This document shows, piece by piece, positions 33,612-45,749 of a DNA stretch of 64,000 nt. The DNA lies in the NCBI GenBank assembly GCA_944990035.1, contig CALYLX010000139.1, positions 434,001 through 498,000 of the forward strand, read 5' to 3'. The position numbers and the translations under genes were made by a program. Under the pieces are notes generated by a model, which ran no database searches, was not told the DNA's origin, and saw only the letters and a program-made list of their open reading frames with translations. The DNA comes from Clitopilus passeckerianus (taxonomy: Eukaryota > Basidiomycota > Agaricomycetes > Agaricales > Entolomataceae). Each line of letters opens with the position of its first letter. The stretch's first letter is position 1.

Positions 33612-35260
33612 TTAATCGAAGGTATAAACAGGTGGTACTTCCCTCATGGGTATATGCTCTGGGGGAGCCATACGTGCACCACTATCATGATGCTGAACAA
33701 CCGCCTCATCATCCTGTCTCCTCTCTGACGAGCGGACATCGTCACCCTTCCGCAACGGCCGACGAGCGTCACTAGCCTCCGAGGGTGCTGAAGCTGACGA
33801 AGAGGGGGCTGAGGTTCCAGGGGAAGTCGGCGGTTGCCTATACTGGTTCAGCGCAGCCTGTTTCCCAAGTGGTTGGGCCCCATCAACGACACCAGAGTGG
33901 AAATTACCGCCGCGGTTCGGGAGGAGGTTGCTGCTACTTGATGACGGTTCACCGAATGTGCTGACTTGAGCAGTGTATGGCGTAGGGATGAACTGGCTGG
34001 TGGTTGGGGATGAAGGAGTGGATGGGGTTCCTGTGGGTCTTCTTCGTCGGCGCCACAGGAAGAATACGAGGAAGAAGAGAGCGATTACGACTAGACCTCC
34101 GAGGACACCTCCAATGATAGCACCGACGGGAGGTTTTGATGCCGCTGAAGCTACACCTTCAGAGGTGTTAGAGCTGTTGGCGCTCGATACAGTGGAGGAG
34201 GGTAGCTGTGACCCGTTAGACGAACCTGTAGGGGAGGAGTTTGAGGGGGGATTAGAAGGCGAGGTAGATCCGCTGACGGAGGTGTTTGAGGTTGAGCCTG
34301 CTCCTGTTGATGATCCAGTCGAAGACGAGGTTGCCACATAGAGAAAGTCGAGGGTAAGAGGAGTATGGTCGGTATCACCAAGATAGGTGACAACGATGGT
34401 ATGATCTCCGGGGGCGAGATTTGGTGTCGTGAAGAAGGTTTGACGGAGCTTGGTGGTGTCTGTTTCTCCAAGGCCAGCCAGGGTGAATGTAACGGGATCT
34501 CCCCCGTCAATGGAATATGAGCCAGTAGTAGAGGTTCTCGACTTGTCGGAGGGAATTGTTGATAGCCATGTAAGGCTGGTACCTGCAAAGTCGTGTGAGA
34601 GAAAAGTCACCAACCAGATAGGTTCACGAACCTTTCCAGCTGAACTTCATAGTCTCACCATGAGATTCGGTACCCATAACTCCGTCTGCTCTCCCGACCA
34701 TTTTCCCCCAGCTTGAGCTGTACGTGATCCCAGGATCATCGGAGTACACTTTCAGAACAGCGTCCTCAGGTGTTTTCGCAGGTGAGGGTATGTATTGGAT
34801 GTCATCAAGCCAAAACGTTCGGCCTTGCGTAGATACTTGCAGATTGAGGGTGTGAGGTCCATCTTTCAGGTTGTTTTGATGACACATCATAATGTTATTT
34901 TCGAGGAAAAGGAACGGTACATCCACACTTATGCTTGACCCGTCGACAGAACATGACCAAGTTGGATCATTTTGGGCGCCATTGTTGAGCTTTATGACAT
35001 CGGTCGTGCCATAAACGTAGATGTCAGTACCTGCAAGTTGGGTCAGATTCGATGGGAAGAAAACCCTAAGTGAGAAGAAGAAAAGCACCTTCAAATTGAA
35101 AAGAAAAACTCGAATTGGCCTTGGTCCCATGTTCTGTATGTTGGAACGTCTGCCCATAATTTCCTGAGTTGTCTGTACTCCCATGGTCTTGGAACCATCC
35201 ATCCGAGTACGTGATTCTGCTGTCAGTGTCATCGACAACTACCCGCCTGGCAGTCGACAT
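33612..35260 (-). CDS. Single-pass membrane protein, paralogue of the gene at 31240
   Basis: The start at 35260 opens with VVVDDTDSRITYSDGWFQDHG, nearly the same as the 31240 gene. The same two ectodomain modules follow (DGPHTLNLQVSTQGRTFWLDDIQY; DPGITYSSSWGK; DHTIVVTYLGDTDHTPLTLDFLY), with introns at the same places (after FQFEG and FSWKG). A Ser/Thr/Asn-rich stalk of about 60 residues comes next, then the helix IGGVLGGLVVIALFFLVFFLW and RRRRRP. The tail ends with HHDSGARMAP and EVPPVYTFD, again a PPxY motif in a context shared with the paralogue (HH-x-DSG-x-R). The two genes converge with 841 bp between the stops. Function is unknown; the stalk suggests a glycosylated surface protein. Confidence 0.8.
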
Positions 35261-36454
35261 TGATGTGGAGGAAAGGAAAGGTCGTCGCCACCCATGGCGC
35301 CTTCATGCAAGAGAGTTGCCAGAATACAGTAGACCCTATCAAATCAAATGATATTTTCCCAGCGCGCTCGTAGCCAATTCAGAATCTGACGCATCCGCCA
35401 AGCCAAGATCGACCAAGATCATGATCAAGTCGTGACTTTGGCCCGAATTTGATCGCCGATTGACCGGTAAATACCATAATTAGTAATATTTACCGTAAAT
35501 CATTGGCACATTTTCAAGAATTCCTTGCACGTTGGGAACTTGTTACGAGTCTGAGTTATTACTCGGAATCGAACTTTACGGCCGCGATTTTGTGATGGCA
35601 TGTTATTACATAATTTAGGTACTTATCTATTGTTATGTTCATTCCTCCGCGTTCGATTGGCTTGAAACTATTATTCTCCTAATTATTTCTCCTGTCGATG
35701 CCAAACAATGGAGGGAGATTGATCGTTCCGTGTTGAGAACGCTCAATTTGCCTTTTTAGGGCTCCCGGCATGATGGCGGCTTGACGACATCAAACCAATG
35801 TCCCAGCTTGTCGGGTCGCGGCTGTCGTCTATAATAATCGTGTTTTGAAGAAACTCACGCCCGTTCATGGGACAGTCTAAAATGGCGCCGTAGGCGGCCA
35901 GACACAGACTCGTAAATGCCGCACCAAGAATTGATGACGGCCCTCTCACAACATGTGAAGTGTGTTTGTTTTTCTTGAGAATGTGGAATACATACAATCG
36001 CTTGTCGACTTCGAACCGCAGCCTCCTGAGCCATTGTCGCACTTGATTGTTGTCTGGCAACGTTTTCGCGGTTCCATGCGCTATGGGTTGAATAAACTAG
36101 AAGCGTTGTAGAAGCCACAACTTCAACACAACTTGAAGTCATCTCGACTTCGATTGCGGGTGCAATGTTGTCCCGAGCTTGTTGTAAGAAATGAAGGAAT
36201 CACAAAGAGAGGGACGACCGTGCTCCCATGACGACTCTTCGTCACCGAATCGAAGTTGCTGGCTGCGTCCAAGCTCATCACGCAGGAATTGATAGATCCA
36301 ATCGACTTGGACCCAATGCAAATGCGGTATCGGTCCACAGAGCTATACAAGCAGCTAAATAAATTGGCGACGATGATAAAGCTTCAATGAATGTATATTA
36401 ACGAGCTACAATTACATTTGCTCAAAGTTTTACGGTTGCGCTATCCTCGTTAAG
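35261..36454. other. Intergenic, nothing recognised
   Basis: About 1.2 kb with no supported gene. It includes the promoter of the minus-strand membrane protein gene and the 3' flank of the GST gene. A minus-strand frame at 35743-36142 has no recognisable domain. Confidence 0.35.
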
Positions 36455-37317
36455 TCATGCTTTGCCCACCTCAAGGCCAGCTCTGGCGGCAGGACGGGCA
36501 ACGGTGCGCTCAATCCAGTCCTTGACGCGCGGCCATTCATCCAGAGACTCTATACCAGCGAATTTGTGTTTGTTGACCCTAATGGAGAATCATCAGTTCT
36601 TCGTCCCGCTCTACCGAAGCTAGTTTCACCTACCATGGGACTGCCTTGATATCAGCAATTGAGAACTTGCCCCTTCCCTCACCAACAAGCCAATCTCGGT
36701 CAGCTAGGCGGATCTCAAGAACTCCATATAGGCGCTTAGTCTCGTCAAGATAACCTGATGATACCATGAGCACGTCATATTTTACCTGTGGTTTTTGCAA
36801 AATCCTGTCAAAGGAGGTCAACTCACGTTTCTTTGCATAGGGGAGGTCCTCAGGTGCGAAGTTGTTGAAGTGGTGGGATTGTCCCTGCATGGGGGCGACG
36901 CCGCCATGGGTAAAGAAGATCCATTGAAGGAGCTCGCTGTAGGTGTTGGGATTCTTAGCGGGATCGAACCAGAACTTAAAGTCTTTGTCGTAATGATGGG
37001 TGAGATAGAGGAGAATAGCGGCGGTCTCGAAGACTACGAAGTTGTCCCTGCTACGGTCAACAAGAACAGGGATACGACCGTTCGGGTTGAGCTTGATAAA
37101 CCAGGGCTCCTTCTGCGTGTTCTTCCAGATATCAATCGTCTCTATGCTACACCGATGAATTGAGCCAGTGTAGATTAGGCCCAAGAAAGAGTTGGGCTAC
37201 TCACTCGTAGTCGATGCCAGGATAGACAGCCTTCAGTTCCTCGAGGAGGATAGTAGGTTGTAATCCGTTGGGTGATGCGGCGAAGTAGAGGAGGAAAGGC
37301 TTAGTGGATTGAGACAT
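36455..37317 (-). CDS. Glutathione S-transferase, Ure2p-like
   Basis: The N-terminal exon ([20 protein letters not shown]) starts a thioredoxin fold. The next exon has [13 protein letters not shown] (cis-Pro loop) and [17 protein letters not shown], where Glu-Thr takes the place of the usual Glu-Ser that binds the gamma-glutamyl group. The helical C-terminal domain ([27 protein letters not shown]) and [12 protein letters not shown] with the conserved helix-capping Asp follow. The end is [11 protein letters not shown]. Fungal Ure2p-like GSTs are abundant in wood- and litter-decaying mushrooms and are linked to detoxification of plant phenolics. Three or four introns are needed. It is divergent from the LRR gene at 37663 with about 345 bp between the starts. 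Confidence 0.9.
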
Positions 37318-37662
37318 TCTTCGTAGGAAAGGTGAAGTCGGTAAGAAAGCGGAGTTGTATGTTGCCAGTTCTTAACGAATGGAAGAAGCGCTGTATTTAT
37401 CAGGATGTCAGCTGCGACTCTCAGTTACCAAGCGTAGCTGAATCAGCGATCTATAGATGGAACCATGTGGGATGCAGTGGCCGACACCGGTCTTCAGTCA
37501 CCCCAGGAGTTTTGTAACGCATTTCGATGCCAGCTTTGTGGGCTTCAGTTTCTCCCTTGAACCAAAGATGGTCCGAGAACCCTTTCAAGATCAGGATAAC
37601 CCTTGAAGGCGACACCAGGTTCATTGTCGCAGGGATACGCCTGTTGATCGTGTGCGATGCGA

Positions 37663-39600
37663 ATGATTACGATGCGAACGTTCGTTTATCTCGGGACGGG
37701 GGGCGATGACACTGCAGGCTACGATGTCATTGTGAGCTCAGTGAGATAAAAAAAGTCCTGACCAGCTAATTCTCAATAGGTGCCTTCGAGCCCTTCCAAT
37801 GGCTCTGAATATAAGCACGAGCTGAACCAGTGCCGAGGGAGGCTCGCTGATCCATATACCCTCATATTTCAACTCAAATTCATCGATAGCCTCCCCTCCT
37901 TTACCCAACCCTCGGAACGGGTCGTCCATCCCGTCTCCGTCGCAGATCTTAAAAGGCAACAAACGGTTCCCGTTCTTTTCGACCGTCTCTACCCTGTCTC
38001 TACCATGACCAATACAACTCTGCTGGAGATGTCCCTTACGCGCAGCCGCCTCAGAATCCCAAGGAACCAACAAAGCAAGAGATATTGGCGGCAGATGCAC
38101 ACTGCATCGGAGAACATACACGTCCAAATCCTCCCTACGAGGACGCAAACCAGTACGCGAAGCCATAAAATTGCACGACTCATTGAACGCCTTTCTACGA
38201 AAATTGTCAAGGCCATCGCGAGGAACCTCCTAAGCGACGCCAAGCGCGAAGCATCACAGTTCTCTAGATGGCTTCTCTCTATGTCCCTCACCAAAAAATC
38301 GTGGTTACATGTCTTAGACGAATTCCCTATCTTCTTGGAACAAGCTCGTACCCCATTTCACAACCCAACCACAATCCCCAATTTACTAGAGGCAAAACCG
38401 CACTGGAAAGGCGCCATTAAGGTCTTAAATCGATTTACGTTTTTTACTGATAGGACGAGCTCGTGGAGAGTGGATACTGATTTGGAGCGGAAGGCGTTCG
38501 TTCGATCAATCCAATGCCTGCCAACGAGCCTGGAACGACTTGTGGTCGATCTCGAATCGTTTCGCTGGCTATATCAAGTTTCGGAGAAGATTCAGTGGAC
38601 TAAATTGACCTTTCTCGACATAATCGAATATCAACACAGAGGAGAATCCAATTTTTTGCCATTTGACGCATTGACGGCTTCCCTTCGATCATTCCCTGCT
38701 CTTCAGTTTCTGGGCGTTTCGAATTTAGTCCCTCGGTGAGTTAATTGAGCCTAACCAAAGGATTACATAGATACTGAGCAAAGTGCTGGACAATGGTAGC
38801 TATGACGATTCTCCGGTGAGTTCTTCCGCAACCTTTGCACTGGCTATCCGACGAGTCACCTCCAGGTCTATCGCCCGCTAAATACTCCAACCTTCAACCT
38901 AGAAACACTATTTATACACTCCAGCGAACTAGACTGTCGAGATCTCAAGTTCCTCCTCCTACTTGACCCTTCGCCTGCCGCTAAGCTGAAAACCCTCAGC
39001 TTTAAGTATGTTGCCTTGGCCCACGTCGAAGGAATGACGCATCTCTTCCAAAGGGCGTCTTCTAGCCTCCGTGACTTGAATATATATGGGTTAAGGGCTT
39101 TGAACGACGAAATTGGGAAGGTGAACGCCAGGTCGGACGTTCTCGAACCCACCCTATTTGATGGGCTCCCCACCACTATGAAGAAGTTGAGGACCGTTCG
39201 TATCCCAGCCAAATGTGTCACCCCGTTGGTCATTCGCAACATGTCAGGGGAGAGCCGGGTCATAAACACCGACGAGAACGACTCGCCATCGGAGGTAGAC
39301 GACATGGGCCCGGATCGAAGAACGTGTCTGCAGATTGAGGACTATGATCGTTCCAATCCAGTTATATGGGAAGGATTAGTCGGATTGCAGGTCAGCCATG
39401 TGGAGGGTGGAATTGAACGAGTGTATGGGGGACAATGGCTATACGAGGCGATCGAGGTTACGGAGTGGGATGAAATCGTCTTCTCCGGGATATCTGTGGT
39501 CAGAAAGAAGCGATTGGTGAAGTTACTTGGAAAATTGGCTCGATCGAGAGGGTATACAGTTGTCAATAGCGACAACAGGCTAGTGCTCAGGCGGGAATAG
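37663..39600 (+). CDS. F-box/LRR-like hypothetical protein
   Basis: A likely first exon at 37663 (or the ATG at 37672) ends at a GTGAGC donor near 37733. A CTGAC branch point and acceptor near 37779 lead in frame into the large second exon. Further exons start near 38774 and 38867. The product of about 600 residues has leucine-rich stretches such as LPTSLERLVVDLESF, LTFLDIIEY, LRSFPALQFLGVSNL and LKTLSFKYV, spaced as in the LRR part of agaric F-box proteins. A canonical F-box (LPxELLxxIL) is not obvious. It could be an F-box-like substrate receptor, a large expanded family in agarics, but this is an inference from the leucine pattern alone. Confidence 0.55.
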
Positions 39601-39939
39601 ATATGTACAAGTCGATTGCAGCAGCTAAATCGCCTTAAATTCACAAGCTACCAGTCGATCCTGTCGTCGCCGTCTAATGAAGAACTCATATGTTTGACTG
39701 ATTAGATGTGACAACCGATATCCAGCCATGTGTGCAACTGGTAGATTACAAACATACCTGGAATGTGAGTAGGACTGACGACTACCACAGGTCCACTGGC
39801 GGTCCAACTTCAATGAGACTGGCATTCGGCGACTTCGGCTAATAGCTGTCCAGTTGTTTGTTTGAGGGGCAGCAGCCAAACACACCTCTCCCCTTCTGGA
39901 GGAGTGCCGACTTGGTCGAACACGTCGGTACTGACGACC

Positions 39940-41020
39940 ATGAGCGATGCAGCGTTCTACGCTATTCCGGACCAGATAGATCTTCGGCGGCTCGTCAGGA
40001 GGCTCGACATTGCCTGCCTTGAAGATGAATGGAACAAGAAACCCTATCTCGGCAAGTGGATTAAGGCTCAGGCTGCTCTGCAGGTGTGTATCCATTATCT
40101 CCAAACTGAAGTGGTATTGAACTTTCAGGTGTAGCGAGTCGCACATGCTAGGACGCTGCTTAGGAATGTGGAAGAGCTGGACTCAGAACGTCTCTCGTAA
40201 GTCCAGCCTTAGCTTTTGGTCTCGCTCCACATTGACCCTCACCTCGACCAGGCCGAGAGTGCAGCAACTAGAAGAGATCAAGCAGAAGCTTGACGAAGTT
40301 GAGGAGTACGTGAACGAAGTAAAGGAGGTTTGTCGCACCCTAATTATGCCGAGCGCTTTCGTCCTGAATGCCCTCCAATAGCAATCAACGCCCAAACCCA
40401 CCCGTCCACGGTCTATCCTGTCTCAAATCCGCAGGCCGCCTCTTCCATCTGCTACAATCTCTGCTCCTCTCACCCTTGACCTCCCGCCCAATGGAGGGCA
40501 TGTTGATGCACCTTCCAACACTAAGAAAGCTGCACATCTGGAACCTCCAACAGACGAGCTTCTCCTGCCCGCCGATACTGCAAGCTTCCCAACTTCTAAC
40601 TCCTTCGCCTTCCCCACACCCATGCCTCTCCTCCCTCCATCGATAACAATACCCTCAAGCACAACTACAACTACCAGTACCTCCGATGCCACAGCAACAG
40701 CCACTGGTGTCTCCACGAAATACAGCCAGAACACGAACGCACTCCACCAAGACCTCTCTGATCAGCTCGCGCAGATGGCTACTCAACTTCGAAGGAATGC
40801 CCAGTACTTCTCCGAAGCTCTGATCAAAGACAAAGCTGTGATGGAAGATGCGGAGGTCAAGGTGGAGAGTAACTTCAATGTTATGCAGAAAGAACAGACG
40901 AGGTTGAAAGAACATAGTGGGAAGAGTAGTTCAACGACGTGGTTGACGTATGGAATCATCCTTGCGGCTTTGGTTCTGTTCATGTTTACGGTTTTGCTTA
41001 TTCGTGCAACACGTTGGTAG
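39940..41020 (+). CDS. USE1: ER SNARE Use1
   Basis: The start gives MSDAAFYAIPDQIDLRRLVRR. The next exon, after an intron of about 50 bp, gives RVAHARTLLRNVEEL. A helical stretch QQLEEIKQKLDEVEEYVNEVKE and a Pro/Thr-rich linker follow. The SNARE core LHQDLSDQLAQMATQLRRNAQYFSEAL leads to KSSSTTWLTYGIILAALVLFMFTVLL, a C-terminal tail anchor ending at 41020. This matches Use1, the unconventional SNARE for Golgi-to-ER retrograde fusion with Sec20, Ufe1 and Sec22. Four introns are consistent with the frame. It is convergent with the DUF6533 gene, 192 bp apart. Confidence 0.85.
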
Positions 41021-41212
41021 GAGTACGAGGAGGCTTATTTTACTGTAGCTCACGTAATAGTATTATCATTATTGGTCATATGGCGTAAAAGGTATACGAG
41101 TATGAAGGGCAGTAAGGTACAACATGACGGGGAAAGTGGTTGAATTACAAGTAGGTGCGTGAATAAGTAAGTTGGTGACACCAACTCGGTTGGGTCTTCA
41201 ATAGAGCCTCTT

Positions 41213-43213
41213 TCAAGCAGCGCTATCGGAATGCTGCACAACAGTTGTCGTATCGCTAGAGTTGATAAGGGAGTGGTCCTGGTTGAACTGGATGTTTTTA
41301 GTGCTTATGTGTGTCAATTCTTGGTCTCGTGCATTGGCGATCTCAGGGACCATCATGCGGATGTTCATCATCATTCTTGCAGCCTGCAAAGACCAGCATT
41401 GAGAACGGGAGGGGTAACGATAAGAAATGGAAGCTGGCTTACTGCGATACAGGCTGTGACGCTACATGGTCTAGAGGCACAGAAAGGATGGGTTCAATTT
41501 CGGGAGTGAAGAAAGGGAAAGGGGCATACACAATCAGAGCGGCACCAATAAATCCTTTCCCGAATTTTGCGATGAAAGTGTTGGCGAGTAAGAGAGCTAT
41601 AGAAAACTCGGATGAGGTAATGAAGGCAGAGGGTAGAAATGAACGTACCGAAGATAACAAAGAAGTAAACAATTGAATCTCGTGCGAGGACTCGTAATCT
41701 GTATGATTTTCCTTCGTCAGCTGAGGCATCTACGCAGTTGGATGGCCCAACTTACGTTCGGTTGACCTTGTCAAATTGGATTGTCCGGAGTAACGTCAAG
41801 AAGATGAGAACGCCTGAGATGGAACACCATGGTCATAAATGGAAATCTACATTCTAGACGAGTGTCAGGCACTCACTTTCAAATACGGTAGGCGGAATCC
41901 TAAAGAGGTGAGTCGGTCTAAGTGAGGGGCCGATCGAAATGAATTCTTGGAACGAACCATGCGGCGTAATAATAAGGTGGTGCTGAGAACAAGCAATCTG
42001 TGAAGGGTGTTCCTTTGCTGGCGAGGGCTATGACGCGGAGTTTTTCGGTAAGTATGAACGGAAAAGTAAAGAAACAACGTCTAACCTGTAGTATTGACGG
42101 ACGTCATAATTGCGAGGACGATGAAGGGTATCAGAGTAACTAAGAGGATTCCATGAGCTATTGATGTGCTACTCTGTCGAATTAGATTACTTACGAACAT
42201 AGAAAGAGTAAAGTCCCCAGACAATCTCCTGGATCATAACCAGATGGTCAATGCAACGAGCACCAGGTCCTAAGACAAACGTACTTTCTTATTTCCGTCT
42301 GCAACGCATTGCGTCAGTTCGAAAGGTAGATTATAGAAGAAAAGGGAGACGAACAGATAGCGGCGACTCGAAGCAGAAGGATGATATCCACAGCGCTGAG
42401 GGATAACAGCGTTGGCCTAACCATGCGGTCGTTTGGTCATTATGGACAGTAAGTGGGAGCGTAAAGAGCACTACTGACCAAGCGGTCCAGTGAGTTATGA
42501 ATACACATCTGAACGCTGGAGTCAGTAAGGGAGAAATGGCTGTTGGTCAAATTTCGCACATCTAACATGGTGTCAAAAACGGTGCCATCGTTCTATTAAT
42601 GGTAAGGGCTCACTTCTTCACCGAGCTTCAGCGATGGTGCTGATCACGTCTTTCAGCTTTAATTCCCTCAACTACGGTGAGAACTCACTTATCCCGTCAA
42701 AACTGTACTTTTGGTAAGCCTACAAGGAAGAACTATGGAGAACACCTGACTCACAAGAGCATTGGCGGTACAATATATCGGTTGATCATAAACATGACCT
42801 TGGGCAAACCCCAAGGTAAGCTAGATCTAGGATTCATGCCTGCTAGTAGAATTCAACCAACTAAAGAAGACGTACGTCCAGACGGTGGCAACCTGGAAGC
42901 CTCATTAGGAAGGCCAAGAAAGAGCGCAAGTTGCTTACCTCCGTGCCAAACGTTAACAGGTGATCGTATACCAAGAGCATCTGAGATGGATGTCAGCTTC
43001 CTCAACATTTTCTTTCCCTTTCCTAAAGTTCACACACCAGGAAAGCCACTTGTCGCCGATAATTCAGTGTCCACCGACCATTTGTAGAGCGGGACGCACA
43101 AACTTACCATTAGTATACCCAACTGCCTTCCCTTGAACCAGAATCCCCAATAAGTCCGGAGGAAATGGATAAGAAGGCAGACCAGCTGGAGGTGCCGATG
43201 CTGCAGAGACCAT
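41213..43213 (-). CDS. DUF6533-type multi-pass membrane protein
   Basis: The start at 43213 opens a Pro-rich exon (VSAASAPPAGLPSYPFPPDLLG). The next exons give LLVYDHLLTFGTE and WGLPKVMFMINRYI, the two hallmark stretches of the agaric DUF6533 domain. LSAVDIILLLRVAA near 42400 corresponds to the following helix. The last exon reads AARMMMNIRMMVPEIANARDQE and ends at a TGA at 41213-41215. At least ten short exons are needed, so I place only the ends and clear blocks. The family has about seven helices and is large in mushrooms. Its function is unknown. Confidence 0.7.
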
Positions 43214-45749
43214 GGAAGTTATCACCAGGGACGGCAAGAGAGCCTCCTCCGTCTCGTCAGCCCCGCTCTGGTTTATAAATACCCTACTGCGAGATTAGCA
43301 TCGGCCCAGAGTATGGGGTTATAATATATAAGCGCGTTATGTCCCAAGGTCTGGGCGATTCCAATGGGAGGAGTTGCACCATCACTAAGCTGGAGTGGGG
43401 TTTGCTTAGACATCCGAGAAACCATAGGATATGAATAGATTCTTGCTCAAATTTGAACGCAGAATACGACTCGTTTGAGGAGGCCGCAACCAGTAGATTG
43501 GTGTGAGGTTAACAGGAAAGGGTAGAAGTCGATGCGAATCTAACGGATTCAGTTCTGCGTTGCATCATGCCGAAAGCGAAAGGAAGCTTGTTTGAGTAGG
43601 AAATGAGGTGAGGCCGCCCATTCGTAGGAATTCCTCGTCAGACCTCTGATGGTACCTCTGGGTGGTAATAAGGCCGATCCTTAAAGAGGCTTTCACAAGA
43701 GGCAAGGTGACGAAGAGGGTAGTCAACGCTGAAGGAAACCATGTGGATCCAGCGCTCATTTGTTGTGGCGGTACGTCTCTGGTAGTGCCCAGTACTTCTC
43801 TCAGGTCCGTCATGACCGTCATGAAAAGAGGCCATGGAGGTTGCGTCTCAGTAGACGGTATCCGGCTAACGGTTGGCTAAAATTGGGTTGAGACGGCTAC
43901 TCTGACGGGCCGTCCGATCCTTTTCTGGCGCGGATCAACGGATCCGGCCCGTGACGATCATGCATCGATCATGACCATGATGCAGGAGAGGCACTACACT
44001 TCGGTACCGATTTCGCTCCTCCTTCCAGCTGGATACTCGAGTCTTTAGCAACCAGAACGTATCTGATGTTTCGCCACCAACAAGATTGTCGGATTCTTCT
44101 CGCTCATAGAGGTGATCAAGCACTTCTACTTCCCAACAATCTGTCGGATTGGCAACGATAAGGTTGGGAGGGGACCCAGTTTGCTCGAAGCCTCGAAACG
44201 GAAGGCTCGGTGGACTGAAGCACCATAATGAAATCCTGAGGCATTAATCTTGGCGTTTGATGTGGTGCACAACTGAAGATTCTCACCAGCGTACGGAGCT
44301 ACCGTTTTAATCGAGTTTGTGAGCTCCTAGAAGTACTGTACGTTATGTCCTCTCCTGACCTTACTGCTGAGCATGAGATTTAAACATATCAGGCGCCTAA
44401 GAATATATCATTCGCAGTATAAGCAAGAGAATCCATGGACTTCGATGAGCGCAAATTAATAAATGACTTTATGCAGGAGCTGTATGGACGAATGAAGACG
44501 CCCGCATCAGTTTGCCCCAATGGTGATCTCGGTTCTCGGGGGTACAAGCCACCTCTTCTCCTCCAGGAAGGTCATTTCTGGACCTGCGGAGGCAGAGAGC
44601 CTTTGGACATTTTCAAATTATGATGCTATATGGATTGGTTTGCCCATGCTGACTGAGTCACGATGAAGCCACAGACAGCGGGCGGCATCCCAGTAAGTAT
44701 TACAGGGCGTCTTCTACTTATTCATGTACAACATTCCTGAGGCTTGCTTTTGGCCCGGTAGTGTAACGGTTATCACACTCAACAATCGACCTAAAATGGG
44801 GACGGCTCGTCATGAGCTGGTTCGCTAGCTCTTGCCGACAAGCAAGAGTTGGCAGACCATAACTCCCACATGGCAACGTGTTGGGAGGCGCAGCGATAGG
44901 CTGCATCATGCAGTCTATCAATCTGCAACGATATGTTGAGCGACCTCGTTCGACTCGAGGACTGGGCCATCCTTTTTCGTATCACAAGTCTTCATCGGTT
45001 GTGCATCATGCACTTGCATTACCGACGGCGAAGGTTACTTTGACTCAGGGGTCGGTGGAAATACCAGTCATCGGACTCTTCCACGCTTCAGTTGTAATGC
45101 CAATCAATTATAGACCATTCAACCCTTGTGCCTAGTTATTCTCTCTCGCACGGCGAAGGAGTAGTGCATTCGCAAGTTCAGAAGGGACAGATCGTCTGAA
45201 TAGCGGTATCTTGGGGCGCTGACTCCTGTGGCGTGTATAGGACAGCTTCCGTATGTTCAGAACGCTCAGCACTGACTAGAGGTAGCTCAAGTCAGTGTCG
45301 ATGACCAAGTCCGAGTCAGCGCGCCATGGCCGGCCTTCGCGCATTGGTCACGTCTACCCATGACCCAGAGGATGCTGTGCGAACGACGAACGAGAGAAAG
45401 CCAGGGATCTCAATTTCTCAGGGATGCGTAGCGTATTCTCTCAACCATTCTTGAGCTTTCGGCATGATTGCCAACCAGAGCCAGAACCCTTGAGCGATGC
45501 GATTATTGTCCGACTGAATTGTCGCGGACCAACATGTGAGGATGATAAATCAGCCCTTCAGGTTAGGTAAGCGGAGTTTGAAACGAGGCCCGCAGCGCCA
45601 CGCCTTTGCCCAGACAGGCAAGGTTACCGCATTTCTCCAGCTCTTATACATACGACCACCAGCCTGTGAGTCCATCCAAACGACTTTTAGCCCAACTACA
45701 CTCACAGACACTCCTTTGAAGAATCAGAAACTAAAAGTCTTCAATTCAC
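43214..45749. other. Long gene-poor interval with a tRNA-like half
   Basis: About 2.5 kb. The only recognised element is a tRNA-like 5' half at 44754. A 62-codon frame at 44435-44623 starts with ATG, but it has no recognisable domain or neighbour exon. A TATATAAGC-type string near 43326 could be the promoter of an unrecognised transcript. Confidence 0.35.
44754..44797 (+). repeat. tRNA-like 5' half (Val/Glu/Asp-type D arm)
   Basis: GGCCCGGTAGTGTAACGGTT followed by ATCACAC matches the acceptor and D arm (box A) of eukaryotic tRNAs with a GGTTATCAC D loop. No box B or 3' half is found at the expected distance. It is a truncated tRNA copy of a class different from the TAGCTCAG units elsewhere in the window. 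Confidence 0.5.

Noticed and set aside
39625..40146. 173-codon minus-strand open frame
   Set aside because: Overlaps the promoter and first exon of the Use1 gene; no recognisable protein and no splice support.
44435..44623. 62-codon plus-strand frame with ATG
   Set aside because: Short, no domain, in a gene-poor interval; cannot be told from chance.
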